Part shown: positions 1 to 11,356 of the stretch, in pieces
Numbering within the stretch: the first letter of the stretch is position 1
Layout of the letters: each line of letters begins with the position of its first letter
From: Tiliqua scincoides
Lineage: Eukaryota > Chordata > Lepidosauria > Squamata > Scincidae
Direction of reading: 5' to 3'
DNA: 64,000 bases
NCBI RefSeq assembly: GCF_035046505.1
Contig: NC_089823.1
Span: 5,661,267-5,725,266 of the forward strand
Notes under the pieces: model-generated
The model's database searches: none
Told to the model about the DNA's origin: nothing
The model's input: only the letters and a program-made list of their open reading frames with translations
Position numbers and translations under genes: made by a program

Positions 1-2668
1 TATCTCAAGTGTTGCTACTGGACTTGACTTGATCCTCTCTTAACCATCTCTTATCCCTTTTGTCCTTTGGTTGTACTCAGGAGAGTTGGTTGGCAGCAGC
101 CATTCTTCAGAGAACTTGATAGGTGTTCTTAGTATCTTGCTGATACTTATGGATCAATGTAATGTCTAAAAGACCAATACAGGTTCAGATGCAAGTTGTG
201 CTTAATTAAAAGGGACAGGGGCAAATCACATGGCTTTCTTTTTTTCCTGCTAGCCTGCCTTGAGTTCCATGATGGAAGAAAGGCAGGATATAATGAAGCA
301 AAGAGAGACAGAATGGCTAGCAGCATTGAGGTCCTTCTGTAGCAAGGCGTGGGTAGCATTCAGCAGCCTTCAGAAGATAGATGGGTGGGGACCAGAGACA
401 GAGTAGTGTCCAAATGATCTTTCCAGGTAAAGACCTTCCTGTTCGCTCGCCATTTGACTACTCCCATCTTTCTGCTGCTTAATGTTAACTGCCCTTACAA
501 GGTTTTGCTACCTATTGGCAGCAGGGACCAAAAAGATGGAAGAAGCCAGAAAAAGACAGTGGTGTTGAAGATATTGCCTCAGAGTCCTGGGTGAATGAAT
601 GAAGAGTCTTTACCTGGCACTGGGAAACCTCAGGTGAGCCTCCCTTGTGAGATGATTCTAAAGCCGACATGATACCTGCCTTTCATGGGTTCCCAACCCG
701 TTAAGGTCTGAAGAAGCTCACAGAGGGTTCTCTCCCTTTAATTTATTTCATTTATACCCCACCTTTTTTCCAGTGCAGACACCAGGGTTTTGTGACACAT
801 GGTAGAACACCAGTACATGGAGTTCCTGATAAGTCACTCATCCAGGCACCAATCAGACCTTGATCAGCTTAGCTTCCACATTACCTGGATTATATACCCT
901 TGGACCAATTTCATTCATTTATTTAAAATATTTGTATCCCACCTTTCTGCTCACACTCAAGGTAGTGTACAGCATCTTAAAGTAACCTGAAGAAAACCCT
1001 TTGAACAGCAACCCAAAATCCAAAACAGAGCAACAAAGCATGGTACTAAAGTAGCAGAGATCAAATGTAATCACATCAAATCCATGGCAGCAAAAGAAGC
1101 TCGGCTCAGTTGCAAGGGCTAAAATCAGATGCCGTTGGAATGCAGGTAGAGAGAGAAGCCAGTTTGATTTCAAAAGGCAAGGAGTTTCACATGCAGGGTG
1201 CCTCACCAGAGAAGTGCCCCTCACTCATGTGTCACTGCCAGCCAAGCTTCTACTGTCAGAGGAACCTACATGTAACCAGCGCATGGATAATTGTAAGCAA
1301 GTCTGACTGATCCAAGAAAAATACAGTCGACTCAGCAACCTAAGGTGGATAAACCTAAGCAACTCCAGGTCACAGCTACCGCCTGGGCATTGTCTCATCA
1401 AATATATGCTCTAGAGGGCTTATGTCGACCACAGACTAATTAGCCTCCCTCCCTTCCCCAAAAGTGGCTCTAGCTCTGTAGAAAGTACCACCAACAGAAT
1501 GGCTTGCCTGTCTGAACTCCAGAAATCCCTCCCTGCTCCAGGTGTACTCTCCTTCCTCCAGGTGCTGCTTTTATCCCTGAGGGCCCTGGTGTTAATCCCA
1601 TGCTTCCCAGACCTGTCAGAGCAAGGGCCCACTGTTGACACCACACCCTATCTTGCCAAGGGATCTTGCATGTTTCCACTACAGGCATCCAGGAAAAGTT
1701 CAGGTTTAGTAGAAGCCCTGAACTGCTACCCTGATCCTTCAAGGAAAGTGCAACCCCATCCAAGCACAAGTTGACAAACCATAGCCTGAATCAAAGGTCT
1801 CTGATAAATAGCACCTCTGCCTAGATTGGGCTTCATTTCAACCTGTTTAAGGATTCTTACCTGTTTAACAAGCCACCATGGTGCTCAGTGGAGACTTTGC
1901 CCAAATATTAAAATAGAACAATGCAAATAATTAAAATAAAGGTACAGTGAATTTTTGTTTCGAGGTTTCTCCTATTTTTAAGAATGTTTTTAATAGTGTT
2001 TTTTTTTTAATGTGTTGTGAACCACCACGTGGGAGGGGTATGAAAAAAAACACCAGTAATGGTCTAGGGAAGATAACTGAACTGTGCGATTGTATAGTAA
2101 GGCATGCTTGAGATCCAGGCTATGTAGCAGGATGAAGTGAACCACTGTAAGCCACAAATGGTGGGGCCAGTTGTCAGAGGCAGTCTAGCAGTTCTAGTGG
2201 CACTGCCCCCCGCCCCAAGGAAGGGGGAGAGATTTGTGAGGAGGAAGGATTCGGGGGGGGGTTGATTTTAACAAAGGGGAAGAGAGAGAAGGGAGTCTGT
2301 TTCGGGGCAGTAATGTTATCCCTTGACCCTGCCTGAGATAATGTCCCTTCAGTTTGTTCCACCAAATAGTTTCTAAAGCATGCCCTGAGTTCTGTATGAA
2401 AGGACAGTTTGTTGATGTGTTGCTTAGGCCACAGTGGCTATTCTATTAAAAGGGCCTTACATTTAAGGACCAAGATGGTAATTTCTTTCCCTCCTCCAGT
2501 CCACTCCCATTTTAAATATAGAAGAGGAGCAAAGTTTAAAGGTTGATTTCCACATGTTTTCAAGGATAGACTTGAGGCTTCAGTGTACACTGAAATTTGC
2601 AAAATGGGAACACTCATGTGTTTGCAAACACAGGCCACTCTCAGGAGGAAGCTGTGATCCACTGCCAC
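1..2668. other. Non-coding stretch, presumed MAP6 intron 1 or upstream DNA
   Basis: No exon is recognisable here. Two short AT-rich pieces near 737-785 and 892-985, with the wording 'atttataccccacc' and 'atttgtatcccaccttt', look like the 3' ends of old LINE copies in reverse orientation. Open frames are short, overlap on both strands and show no known domain. The assignment to MAP6 intron 1 rests only on the long first intron known in mammals. Confidence 0.4.
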
Positions 2669-2837
2669 CAGTAGAGTAGCTGCAGGGGGAAGCTCACTAA
2701 GTATTGCAGGCACCACAGTGTGCCGTGTGAGCAGCCCCTCCCACTTGCCATCTGAGCCATTCTGGGCAAGGACTGTTTACATGGCACATTGTGGCACATG
2801 CAATCCTTAGCACCCCCCATAGCTATGCTACTAACTG
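2669..2837. mobile_element. Short hAT-type element, 'CAGTGGCGTAGCTAG' family, diverged
   Basis: The left end reads cagtagagtagctgcaggg and the right end ccccatagctatgctac plus taactg, the same two inverted ends seen in better copies at 24066 and 30883. It is non-coding and old. The 8-bp flanks are only partly alike. Confidence 0.5.
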
Positions 2838-3548
2838 CCACTCATTATCTAGTTTCAGGGTTTGCCCCTGCATCAAATGTGAAAAAGGCCCTGTCTAGTT
2901 TGCATGCTTGTGTTACCAGAGTTTGTTTTAGCTGTTGATGATCCGGAGTTTATTTTTTCCCTGTCACCAACCACCCCTGTTTATATGGATAGGAAAACCC
3001 AGCCTGTCTAGAGCCACACCTTTCTGCTTCCAGCAGCTGTACTGGTCCATGCAAAGAAAATTTGCACCTTTAGTAAAATAATCTCTTGATTCAGACCAGC
3101 TCTGATGTTCACAACTGGGTGCATGTGGACTTTCAAGTTTTTTTGGCTTCTGTGTTTAGGGGATTAAAAAGTCTTGTTTTGCTTTTCCAGCTGCTCGGTT
3201 TGGCCTCACAATCAAATGTGAAATGATTTTTTTTTCACTGGTAAGCTTGATAGGATTCTCTCCTTAGAAAGATGCATAAGATTCTAGTCTTAAATTTGCT
3301 AAAGAGATTTCTTTCCTTCCTGTCTTCAAAACATGAAGCAGCTTACAACACATAAATAAAAATATCCTAAGACCAGAAATCCACGCATAAGTTAATAGCA
3401 GCATCAAAATCACATGCTTGAATTTTAGTGAGCCATTACCAGGAAAGACAGTGTTGGGCTAGATGGGTCACAGTGGTCCAGCGAAACATGCATGGAAGAG
3501 CAATGGCTGAGGAAGGTACCCAACTGGCAGACTGGTGTATGTCAAGAG

Positions 3549-4004
3549 CAGGGATGTCCAAACTTTTTGGCAGGAGGGCCACATTCTGACACTGTGTCAG
3601 AGGCCAGGAAAAAAAAAAAAAAGAATTAATCTACATTTCAAATTTGAATAGATTTACATAAATGAATTTATTATAGATGGAACTTATATGAATGAATGAA
3701 GGTCTTGCAATAGCTCAAGGCCTATAAAAGGTCTTGCACAAAGCAAGGTCAGCCTTTCCTTTGCTGCCAGTGCTGCATCACAGGTGTGAAACAGCAAGCC
3801 GTGGAGGAAGCCTTCGTCCCACAGCTCACGTGAGAGGTTGAAGAGTTGGCTGTCATGCTGAGAGCAGTTGCAACAGGCCAGTGTGGGCTCCAGCAAGTGT
3901 CCAGAGGGCCAGAGGCTCATTGGAGACTGGGGGCTCCTTGAGGGCCAGATTGGGAGTCTTCGAAAGCCGCAAGTGGCCCCAGGGCCAGGGTTTGGGCACC
4001 CCTG
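3549..4004 (+). mobile_element. Non-autonomous hAT element, 'CAGGGGTGTCCAAAC' family
   Basis: Terminal inverted repeats are cagggatgtccaaac on the left and gtttgggcacccctg on the right. The flanking 8-bp duplication is gtcaagag at 3541-3548 and gtcaaggg at 4005-4012, one mismatch, which fits a hAT transposase. The interior has no transposase frame. Further copies lie at 5223, 48071 and, in reverse, 58871. Confidence 0.88.
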
Positions 4005-4385
4005 GTCAAGGGTATCCTCTCTTTTGTATGACACTTGCATGCTTTTGCAGTGCAGAGACACAAGGGACTTGAGGTCTGATGCAAGGAGACTGCAAGGGTA
4101 ATGACAAAGGGGAGGCGGGCCTGAGTAAAGTAATATGATACATTTGGGGGCAAAAAAATTAGTAGAAATGGGAGTCAGCCATTTGGCTTTAGTGGAACTG
4201 TGACCCTCCCCTTGGGTAGCTGGGAATACTTTCTCAGTGGGACTGATTTACAGGTGATTGTGCAGGGATTGGCTGCCTGTCTATGTGTCTGGCTTTACAG
4301 CCTGAAGCCCATAATGAGTGTTGCCAATTGCAGACATAAGAGGAAAGTACCTAATGTGCTGTCACTGATTTTAAATGCTGTAATG

Positions 4386-4748
4386 CAGTGTTTCTTAAAC
4401 TGTGGGTCGGGACCCACTAAGTGGGTTGCAGACCAGTTTCAGGTGGGTCCCCATTCATGTCAATATTTTATTTTTAATATATTAGACTTGATAATACTAT
4501 GGGATTTGACTGCATTTGCGGAAATGTTACAGACTTGTACTTTTAACAAGCTGCTATGTATTTTCTTTTAACAATGATAGTAAATGGGACTTACTCCTGG
4601 GTTAGTGTGGGTAGGATTGCAGCCTATGATTGTTAAAAAATTTCTTGCTTGATGATGTCACTTCCGGTCATGACATCACTTCTGGTGAGTCTTGACAGAT
4701 TCTCATTCTAAAAAGTGGGTCCCAGTGCTAAATATGTGAGAACCACTG
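4386..4748 (-). mobile_element. Non-autonomous hAT element, 'CAGTGGTTCTCAAAC' family, reversed
   Basis: Ends read cagtgtttcttaaac and gtgagaaccactg, imperfect inverted repeats of the copy at 5694-6042. The order of internal blocks is opposite to that copy. The 8-bp flanks ctgtaatg and tcataatg agree at 5 of 8 positions. Its interior carries part of the 'agtaagtcccattg' self-complementary repeat. Confidence 0.78.
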
Positions 4749-4838
4749 TCATAATGCATTTGCAGCTGTTTTCCCAAATGTATTTTCCTTTTAAATTCTT
4801 ACCTTCTTCACTTATTTTCTGCAAGGCTCAAACTTTGC

Positions 4839-4877
4839 CAGGCTGTTATCTAAAAACCAGGCTGTTATCTAAAAAGT
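4839..4877. repeat. Short tandem duplication
   Basis: The phrase ccaggctgttatctaaaaa occurs twice in direct succession, just before a CR1 tail. It looks like a local slippage duplication. Confidence 0.8.
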
Positions 4878-4969
4878 CATTTTAGGTATGGTAAGCTCTT
4901 TGTTTTAGAGGCAGGCTGCTTCTGATTGGCAGATGCAGGGGAGGGCACCAGAACAAAGGTTGTGTCTGT

Positions 4970-5066
4970 TGTCGTGTGCTCCCTCCATCATTTGGTGGGC
5001 CACTGTGAGATACAGGAAGCTGGACTAGATGGGCCTGTGGCCTGATCCAGTGGGGCTGTTCTTATG
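4970..5066 (+). mobile_element. CR1 LINE 3' end, short fragment
   Basis: The stretch carries the family's terminal phrases 'gtgagatacaggaagctgg', 'actagatgggcctgtggcc' and 'gatccagtggggctgttct'. Only about the last 100 bases of the element are present, as is usual for 5'-truncated LINE copies. Confidence 0.8.
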
Positions 5067-5222
5067 ACGTTGGACTGGCTGGGGTGATACGTAAAAATCC
5101 ACTGATTGGCACCACGCATGTCAAGAAATCTTTGCCTGAATGGCAAAGAATTTTTGTGTTTACTGGCTGTTATTGAAACTCTCAGGAGCTGGTTTTGCTG
5201 CTCAGATATGGATCATCTAGAG

Positions 5223-5685
5223 CAGGGATGTCCAAAGTTTTTGGCAGGAGGGCCACACTGTCTCTCTGACACTGTCTCAGGGGCCGGGGGGGGGGGAGAA
5301 TTAATTTACATTTAAAATTTGAATAAGTTTACATAAGTTTACATAAATGAATATATTAAAGATGAACTTATATGAATGAATGATGGTCTTGCAATAGCTC
5401 AAGGCCTATAAAAGGCCTTGCACAAAGCAAGACTGGCCTTTCCTTTGCTGCCACTACTGCATCACAGACGTGAAACAGCAAGCAGTGGAGGGAGCCCTCA
5501 TTCCACAGCTAACACGAGAGGTTGAACAGTTGCGCTCATGCTTAGAGCAGTTGTGTGGGCCAGTGTGGGCTCCAACAAATCTCTGGAGAGCCAGAGGCTC
5601 ATTGGAGACTGGGGGCTCCCTGAGGGCCGCATTGAGAGGCCTTGAGGGCTGCAAGTGGCCCCAGTGCTGGGTTTGGGCACCCCTG
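5223..5685 (+). mobile_element. Non-autonomous hAT element, 'CAGGGGTGTCCAAAC' family
   Basis: Ends read cagggatgtccaaag and gtttgggcacccctg. An exact 8-bp duplication, atctagag, flanks it at 5215-5222 and 5686-5693. The right-hand duplication also serves as the left flank of the next element. Confidence 0.9.
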
Positions 5686-5693
5686 ATCTAGAG

Positions 5694-6042
5694 CAGTGGT
5701 TCTCAAACTTTTAGCACTGGGACCCACTTTTTTGAATGAGAATCTGTCAGGATCCACCAGAAGTGATGTCATGACTGGAAGTGACATAATCAAGCAGGAA
5801 AATTTTTAACAATCCTAGGCTGCAGTCTTACCCACACTTACCCAGGAGTAAGTCCCATTGACTATCATTGTTAAAAGCATATACAGAGTAGCTTGTTAAA
5901 AGTACAGATCTGTAACATTTCCCCAATGCAGTCACATGCCATCAAGTCTATTAAAAATAAAATATTGAAATGAATGGGGGCCCACCTGAAATCAGCTTGC
6001 GACCCACCTAGTGGGTTCTGACCCACAGTTTGAGAAACACTG
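5694..6042 (+). mobile_element. Non-autonomous hAT element, 'CAGTGGTTCTCAAAC' family
   Basis: Ends read cagtggttctcaaac and gtttgagaaacactg. The flanks are atctagag at 5686-5693 and again at 6043-6050, identical to the target of its left neighbour. The interior contains the 'caggagtaagtcccattg' block. Confidence 0.9.
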
Positions 6043-6050
6043 ATCTAGAG

Positions 6051-6673
6051 ATTTACCTGGAGTTTCTGATCTACTGTCTGCCTGTCCATCCCTGCTCTGG
6101 TCCACATGTGTGTCCATTAATAGATTTTACCAATACTTGTAGTAGATTCCATATCTGGGCTTGGGGAGAGATGCTGGGATGGTGTTTTACCAGAAACAGC
6201 TACCAGAAAACAGCAGGCATCTGTCTTCAACAAGTGCAAGTTGTGATTTGGAGCCTTGCACACCAATACTGGGATATGGCAGGGAGAAGAGACACAAGCA
6301 AGATTTAGCCAGAGCATTAAATATTCAATCACAAGCTATATTTGCCTTGTTTGAAGAGCTCATCTCTTTGAACGCATTCACTGCCCTCTGACAAGGATAC
6401 AGTGGCTGCCAGGTTGTTAGGGTTCTGAAATGCGCCTTGAGAATTGTTATCTGGAGATTAGCCAGACAAGGCTAATACTAAGGGAAAGGACATTTATCTG
6501 GGATGCTGGAGACCTGCACTTTGGAAACATGGAGACTCACAGAACTGCAATCTCGGGGAAAAAGAGAACATGTGAATAATTGCACCCAAGTGCAGAATCT
6601 CAATGATTGCAGCTACATAGGCAGAGGTACCTGGATACAGTTTTGTGTGCAATACCTGGGTACTCTTTTGTCT
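6051..6673. other. Non-coding stretch, no recognised feature
   Basis: Only short frames with no family likeness are seen. No repeat end or RNA gene was recognised. Confidence 0.4.
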
Positions 6674-6698
6674 AAAAGAGTATTTGTCAGTCATGTAT

Positions 6699-7049
6699 CA
6701 TCATGTTGGCAACCTTCAGTCTCGAAAGACTCTGGTATTGTGCTCTGAAAGGTGGTTCTGGCAACAGCGTCTAGTGTGGCTGAAAAGGCCGATTCGGGAG
6801 TGACAATCCCTTCCACACCGGGAGCAAGTGCAGTCTGTCCCTGGTTTGTCTCCCTGGCTATGGGCCTTCCTTCTTTGCCTCTTAGCCTCAGACTGTTGGC
6901 CAAGTGTCTCTTCAAACTGGGAAAGGCCATGCTGCACAGCCTGCCTCCAAGTGGGACGCTCAGAGGCCAGGGTTTCCCACCTGTTGAGGTCCACTCCTAA
7001 GGCCTTCAGATCCCTCTTGCAGATGTCCTTATATCGCATTTTGTATGAC
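6699..7049 (-). mobile_element. LINE 3' fragment (C2HC-finger LINE, partner of the 5S SINE)
   Basis: Read on the minus strand it encodes the end of a LINE protein, with the phrases YKDICKRDLKALGVDLN and SRIGLFSHTRRC, then the tail tctttcgagactgaaggttg. It is flanked by a long exact direct repeat of 25 bp at 6674-6698 and 7050-7074, the target-site duplication. It is 5'-truncated and frame-damaged near the end compared with the 49.9 kb copy. Confidence 0.9.
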
Positions 7050-7074
7050 AAAAGAGTATTTGTCAGTCATGTAT

Positions 7075-7962
7075 AAAGTACACCATACTAGTACAAGCGG
7101 CTAAAAAGACCAATTAGCCAGAAATTGAGGGAACTTCAGCAGTGGATCTGAGGGACAACATCCTTCAAAAACAGACAAGGATGTTTGTGCTGGGCACAGA
7201 GAAACATTGCTTGGGTATTGTGTGGGTTTACCAGAGCCTTCAATTATTTAATTAATTAATTTCTTATGGTAGCCCCGCAGATCTCTCATGTCATGCCAGT
7301 GTGCCCCAAGACAGAGTTCAGGAATTCCTGATTATCTAACCAGGTTACCTAACCAAGGCCATTCACACAGTGCCAAGAGACCTCACATTTTGTAACAAAC
7401 AAGCCCATATTCTGCCTGCAGAACAGACAGCCATTATTCATGCTTTGTATACAATGGTTCAACCTGCAAGCAGAATCTTGACTTTATTCATTTTAATTGG
7501 GCTGGCTGCAACATTTAATCAATTAATTGTCTGGAGTTATTCATTTTTTTTAATTGAAGGGCCAAAGGACTGATCCAATTGATCAGGCAATTGATCAGGC
7601 TGCAGCATGCAATTTTAATGCAAGTATTGTACTTGCAAAGCTGCAGAAAGCAAGCACCATTGTAAAAGAGATATTCCCCCTTCTCACACCAGACACCTAA
7701 AACAGTGTCCATGGTGATGATTGCAGGCATCACCTGCAGACAAGGGGAATTTGCCTTCTGTTTCTTAATAATTGCTTTTACTCATATGCAAATGAATGCA
7801 ACCCAGTGATTAATCAATCCGTTAAAACTTGTACAATTAATCAACTGTCTTTAATGGGAGCATAGACTTATTTAATAGGGTGCCAGTCCTGCTATTTTAA
7901 AAAAGTCTACATTCTGCTTGAAGACTGGCTTAGTTAAGAACATAACATAAGAATCCATTACG
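7075..7962. other. Non-coding stretch, AT-rich
   Basis: Contains an (ATTA)n run near 7238-7262 and several 'attgatcaggcaattgatcagg'-like short doublets near 7575-7600. No gene or mobile element end was recognised. Confidence 0.4.
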
Positions 7963-8574
7963 GGGTACAAGCCATGATGTGTATGCGCAACCTCCTGATT
8001 TTAGAAATGGGTTATGTCAGAATGCCAGATGCAAGGGAGGGCACCAGGATGCAGGTCTCTTGTTATCTGGTGTGCTCCCTGGGACATTTGGTGGGCAGCT
8101 GTTTGATACAGGAAGCTGGACTAGATGGGCCTATGGCCTGAGCCAGCGGGGCTGTTCTTATGTTCTTAACTACAATTCCCAGAATGCCTTGCAGGTCTCT
8201 TGTTATCTGGTGTGCTCCCTGGGGCATTTGGTGGGCCGCTGTGAGATACAGGAAGCTGGACTAGATGGGCCTATGGCCTGAGCCAGCGGGGCTGTTCTTA
8301 TGTTCTTAACTACAATTCCCAGAATGCCTTGCAGGTCTCTTGTTATCTGGTGTGCTCCCTGGGACATTTGGTGGGCAGCTGTTTGATACAGGAAGCTGGA
8401 CTAGATGGGCCTATGGCCTGAGCCAGCGGGGCTGTTCTTATGTTCTTAACTACAATTCCCAGAATGCCTTGCAGGTCTCTTGTTATCTGGTGTGCTCCCT
8501 GGGGCATTTGGTGGGCCGCTGTGAGATACAGGAAGCTGGACTAGGTGGGCCTATGGCCTGATCCTGTTCTTATG
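7963..8574 (+). mobile_element. CR1 LINE 3' end with a 4 x 140-bp tandem tail
   Basis: The left part, from 'gtacaagccatgatgtgtat', is the usual CR1 3' region. The phrase gcaggtctcttgttatctgg then recurs at 8051, 8191, 8331 and 8471, an exact period of 140 bp. Units 1 and 3 share 'gggacatttggtgggcagct' while units 2 and 4 share 'ggggcatttggtgggccgct', so the array is really an A-B pair that was doubled. Between units sits a 22-base linker starting actacaattcccagaatgcc. A two-unit form of the same tail lies at 44899-45241. Confidence 0.92.
8169..8187 (+). promoter_or_regulatory. ZNF143/Staf-like motif in CR1 tandem linker (first of three)
   Basis: The sequence actacaattcccagaatgc matches the long ZNF143/THAP11 site, of the form ACTACAATTCCCAGAATGC, as I remember it. 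The same 19 bases recur at 8309-8327 and 8449-8467, and a diverged form is at 45101-45119. Binding is an inference from the match only. Confidence 0.5.
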
Positions 8575-9272
8575 TTCAAAGGCAGATCTCTTTGGATGGC
8601 AAAATACCGTCCTCTGGCTCAACTCCCTACTTGCACGTGGTTTGGTCAAAGGAAAAAAGCAGAGCCTGCAACTGACATGCTCTTCCAGGGAGATGCTGAC
8701 ATCAGCAGATAACCTGCTGAATTGTTGCCATAATATTTATAGGTATAAGGAGGTGAGGGGTGGAGTAGAGTGGGATAGATGGCAAGAGAGAGGGAAAGGC
8801 CTTAATAACTCTAGATCAAGAAACGCCATCAGGATAATTTGAATTGCATCCATCAATCACCAGGCACTTTCTATTAAAATTATAATTGCTTGAAGCTACC
8901 CTGTGACCCCCGACAGGAAAAGAAGCATGGGATCTCAAGGTCACTGCAGACAAAAATCAAACAGATAGCCTTCGAAATAGGAGGGCTCATCACAGCTGAA
9001 ACTGAAGTTGTCCAAAGACTGGGTACACAATGAATAAGATTCATCTTGTAAATTGATAGATTGTGTATAGCCACTTCGAGATTAAAAAGTACTGTAGGAA
9101 TAACCAAGATTACTGCACAAGAAAGGCTTTTCAAGTACTTCAATCATTGGGATCAGTACTGATTTCAAAGTAGAATACCAAAGGAGCTCTTGTGGTTGAT
9201 GGGGAAGGGACAGAAATGCATTCCTCAGGTTCTTATTTGAGGGGAAACTCACCCAAAGAAGAGTCAGGCAGT
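8575..9272. other. Non-coding stretch, no recognised feature
   Basis: No conserved frame, RNA gene or repeat end was recognised between the CR1 array and the small hAT element. Confidence 0.4.
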
Positions 9273-9362
9273 CAGTGGCGTAGCTAGAGGGGGTCCAAAG
9301 CACTAAGTTCTGCAGATTCCCTGCAAAACTCACTACTTTGCACCCCTCTAGCTACACCACTA
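9273..9362. mobile_element. Very short hAT-type element, 'CAGTGGCGTAGCTAG' family
   Basis: It is almost nothing but two inverted arms: cagtggcgtagctagagggg on the left and cacccctctagctacaccac on the right. The 8-bp flanks caggcagt and cagacagc agree at 6 of 8 positions. Confidence 0.8.
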
Positions 9363-11184
9363 CAGACAGCACCTTACTTTGGAGACCTTAATTCTTCAAA
9401 GCAATTGCCTTCTGGAGGACATCTCTGCCTCTGTTCAAAGTGGAAAGCATGGCAGGTCTGAGAGAGGATGGGGGGGACTCAAAATCAAGGTTTGGCAGGG
9501 AAACCCATTAATAATAATGAGCTCCAAAGTTGACTAGTTTTTGTGAGTCTGTGTGGCATTTGTGACTTCTTGTCCCAGCAGCTCAGATTTGGCTTCATAG
9601 AGTCAAGAAGCTTCTAATTAACCTATTTCATGGACTGTATGTTTATTTGCTTGTTCTGCAAGCCACTGACACATAATTTGCACCCCCGCACTCACAAAGC
9701 ACCAAAACTGTTATTAATTCTTCCTCCTCCAGGTCTGGGATCTTAGTATGCGGGAGGCTCAGTTAGTGGGAAAGAGCCAAAGGAAAAGGATGGTGAAGGA
9801 ATAGTCACTATCTTAGTGAGCAACTATGTTGTAATGACTTCATACAAGACATAAAAACAGTACAGACTCATTTACTCAGCAGTTGTCTGCATTCAGACCA
9901 CCAAATGTGGCCTGCAGATATGTGAACCAGCCGTAATCTCTTCCCCCTTCCCTCCTGCTTTTAAGGGGGGCTTTATAGAACACCCTCTACTCTAATGAAA
10001 CCACAGGAATCCAAACTCAATTGTGGTTTGGTCAATTGTGGTTTGGTCTGTCTGCCCATATCAAGATTCACACTGTGGTTTAAAATCCTGGTTTTGGAGG
10101 TTCACGCAAACCATGATTTGCAAGCTTGAATGTCACTGTGAACTGAGGAGTGGACAAACTGTAGTGCTTGCCCCTTCCCAGAATTCTAAATTTACAGAAG
10201 ATGCTAAATTTAAATGCTAAATCTTCTACTTTTAAATGTTTTTGGCAGACACGCATTATTATGAGGGCAGCTTCTGACCTGAAGCCTGCTCTCCCACCTC
10301 AAACACTAATAATAGGGGGGGAAAATGCAGCCTGGAAGGACTGCCTTGAATCTGGTCTGGTTTCTCTTCCAAGGGATGTCTGTCTAGACTGGGGCTTTCT
10401 GAACTGTTATTACATGGACAAATCCAAGTCCTTACAGGTGAGTTCTAAAATGCATAATATCAATACTGTACTCTGTAATGCAGTCAATCACCCTGGATAG
10501 CTCTGTGGGGCTCTATGAATGGATCTTCCAGAAGCCACACATGCCAGAAGTCACAACAACATCCTGTGGCAAAGAGTTCCATAGGCTGAGCAAGTGACGA
10601 ATGGAGAAGAACTTCCATTTGGACACCATTCTACCAAATGGTGTAATTAAGTTTTCATACTGTACTCAAACAAAAGTCCCACTGACTTCAACAGCTCTTG
10701 GTTCCTCGGAAATGTACTTAGGAATGGGATCTTAATCAAAGCATATGTCCCTGCAAATGAGGCTGGAACGGGTTAAAAGAGATGGTACTTGAAAAGCATT
10801 CTTTACATGAATTATCTTTCCAGTTAAAGAAAATATAAATATATTGCAGAACTAGGATGTGTTAAAAGCTGCACTTAATGTATCTTCCCTATTTGGCATC
10901 TAGCCATGCACTGCCTCTGAACTGCCATAGAAGGCAATTTCCCAGCCCCTTTGCTGACTTGTGCACTGCAACTCAGACTGTGTGCCAGAGAAGCACTTTT
11001 GAAGATTGGATTGTCCGGCAGACAGCGCTGTGTGTGTTCTATCCTGCCATGATCAAACCACCCAATAGCTCTCTTCTCATGAAATTCTCCCAACTTTCAA
11101 TCAATGCCAGGAGGACCCAGAACCATGCCCCCTGATGTTACTATGCCTCCTGGCCATGTGCTCAGTGCCTGAGTGTTTGACATT
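9363..11184. other. Non-coding stretch
   Basis: A 15-base direct doublet 'caattgtggtttggt' lies near 10018-10047. Nothing gene-like was recognised; frames of 60-110 codons here have no family likeness. Confidence 0.4.
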
Positions 11185-11356
11185 ACGGGTTACAAGCCAT
11201 GATGTGCATGTGCAACCTCCTGATTTTAGACATAGGCTATGTCAGATGCAGGGGAGGGCACCAGGATGCAGGTCTCTTGTTATTTGGTGTGCTCCCTGGG
11301 GCTGTGAGATACAGGAAGCTGGACTAGATGGGCCCTTGGCCTGATCTAGTGGGGCT
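11185..11356 (+). mobile_element. CR1 LINE 3' end (plus member of a tail-to-tail pair)
   Basis: It starts at 'acgggttacaagccatgatg' and runs to 'gatctagtggggctctt', with about 30 bases missing inside compared with other copies. Its 3' end abuts the 3' end of the following minus-strand copy with no spacer. Confidence 0.85.

Noticed and set aside
8051-8574. A CRISPR-like array
   Set aside because: The 140-bp direct repeats have no unique spacers and are CR1 tail sequence in a vertebrate setting.
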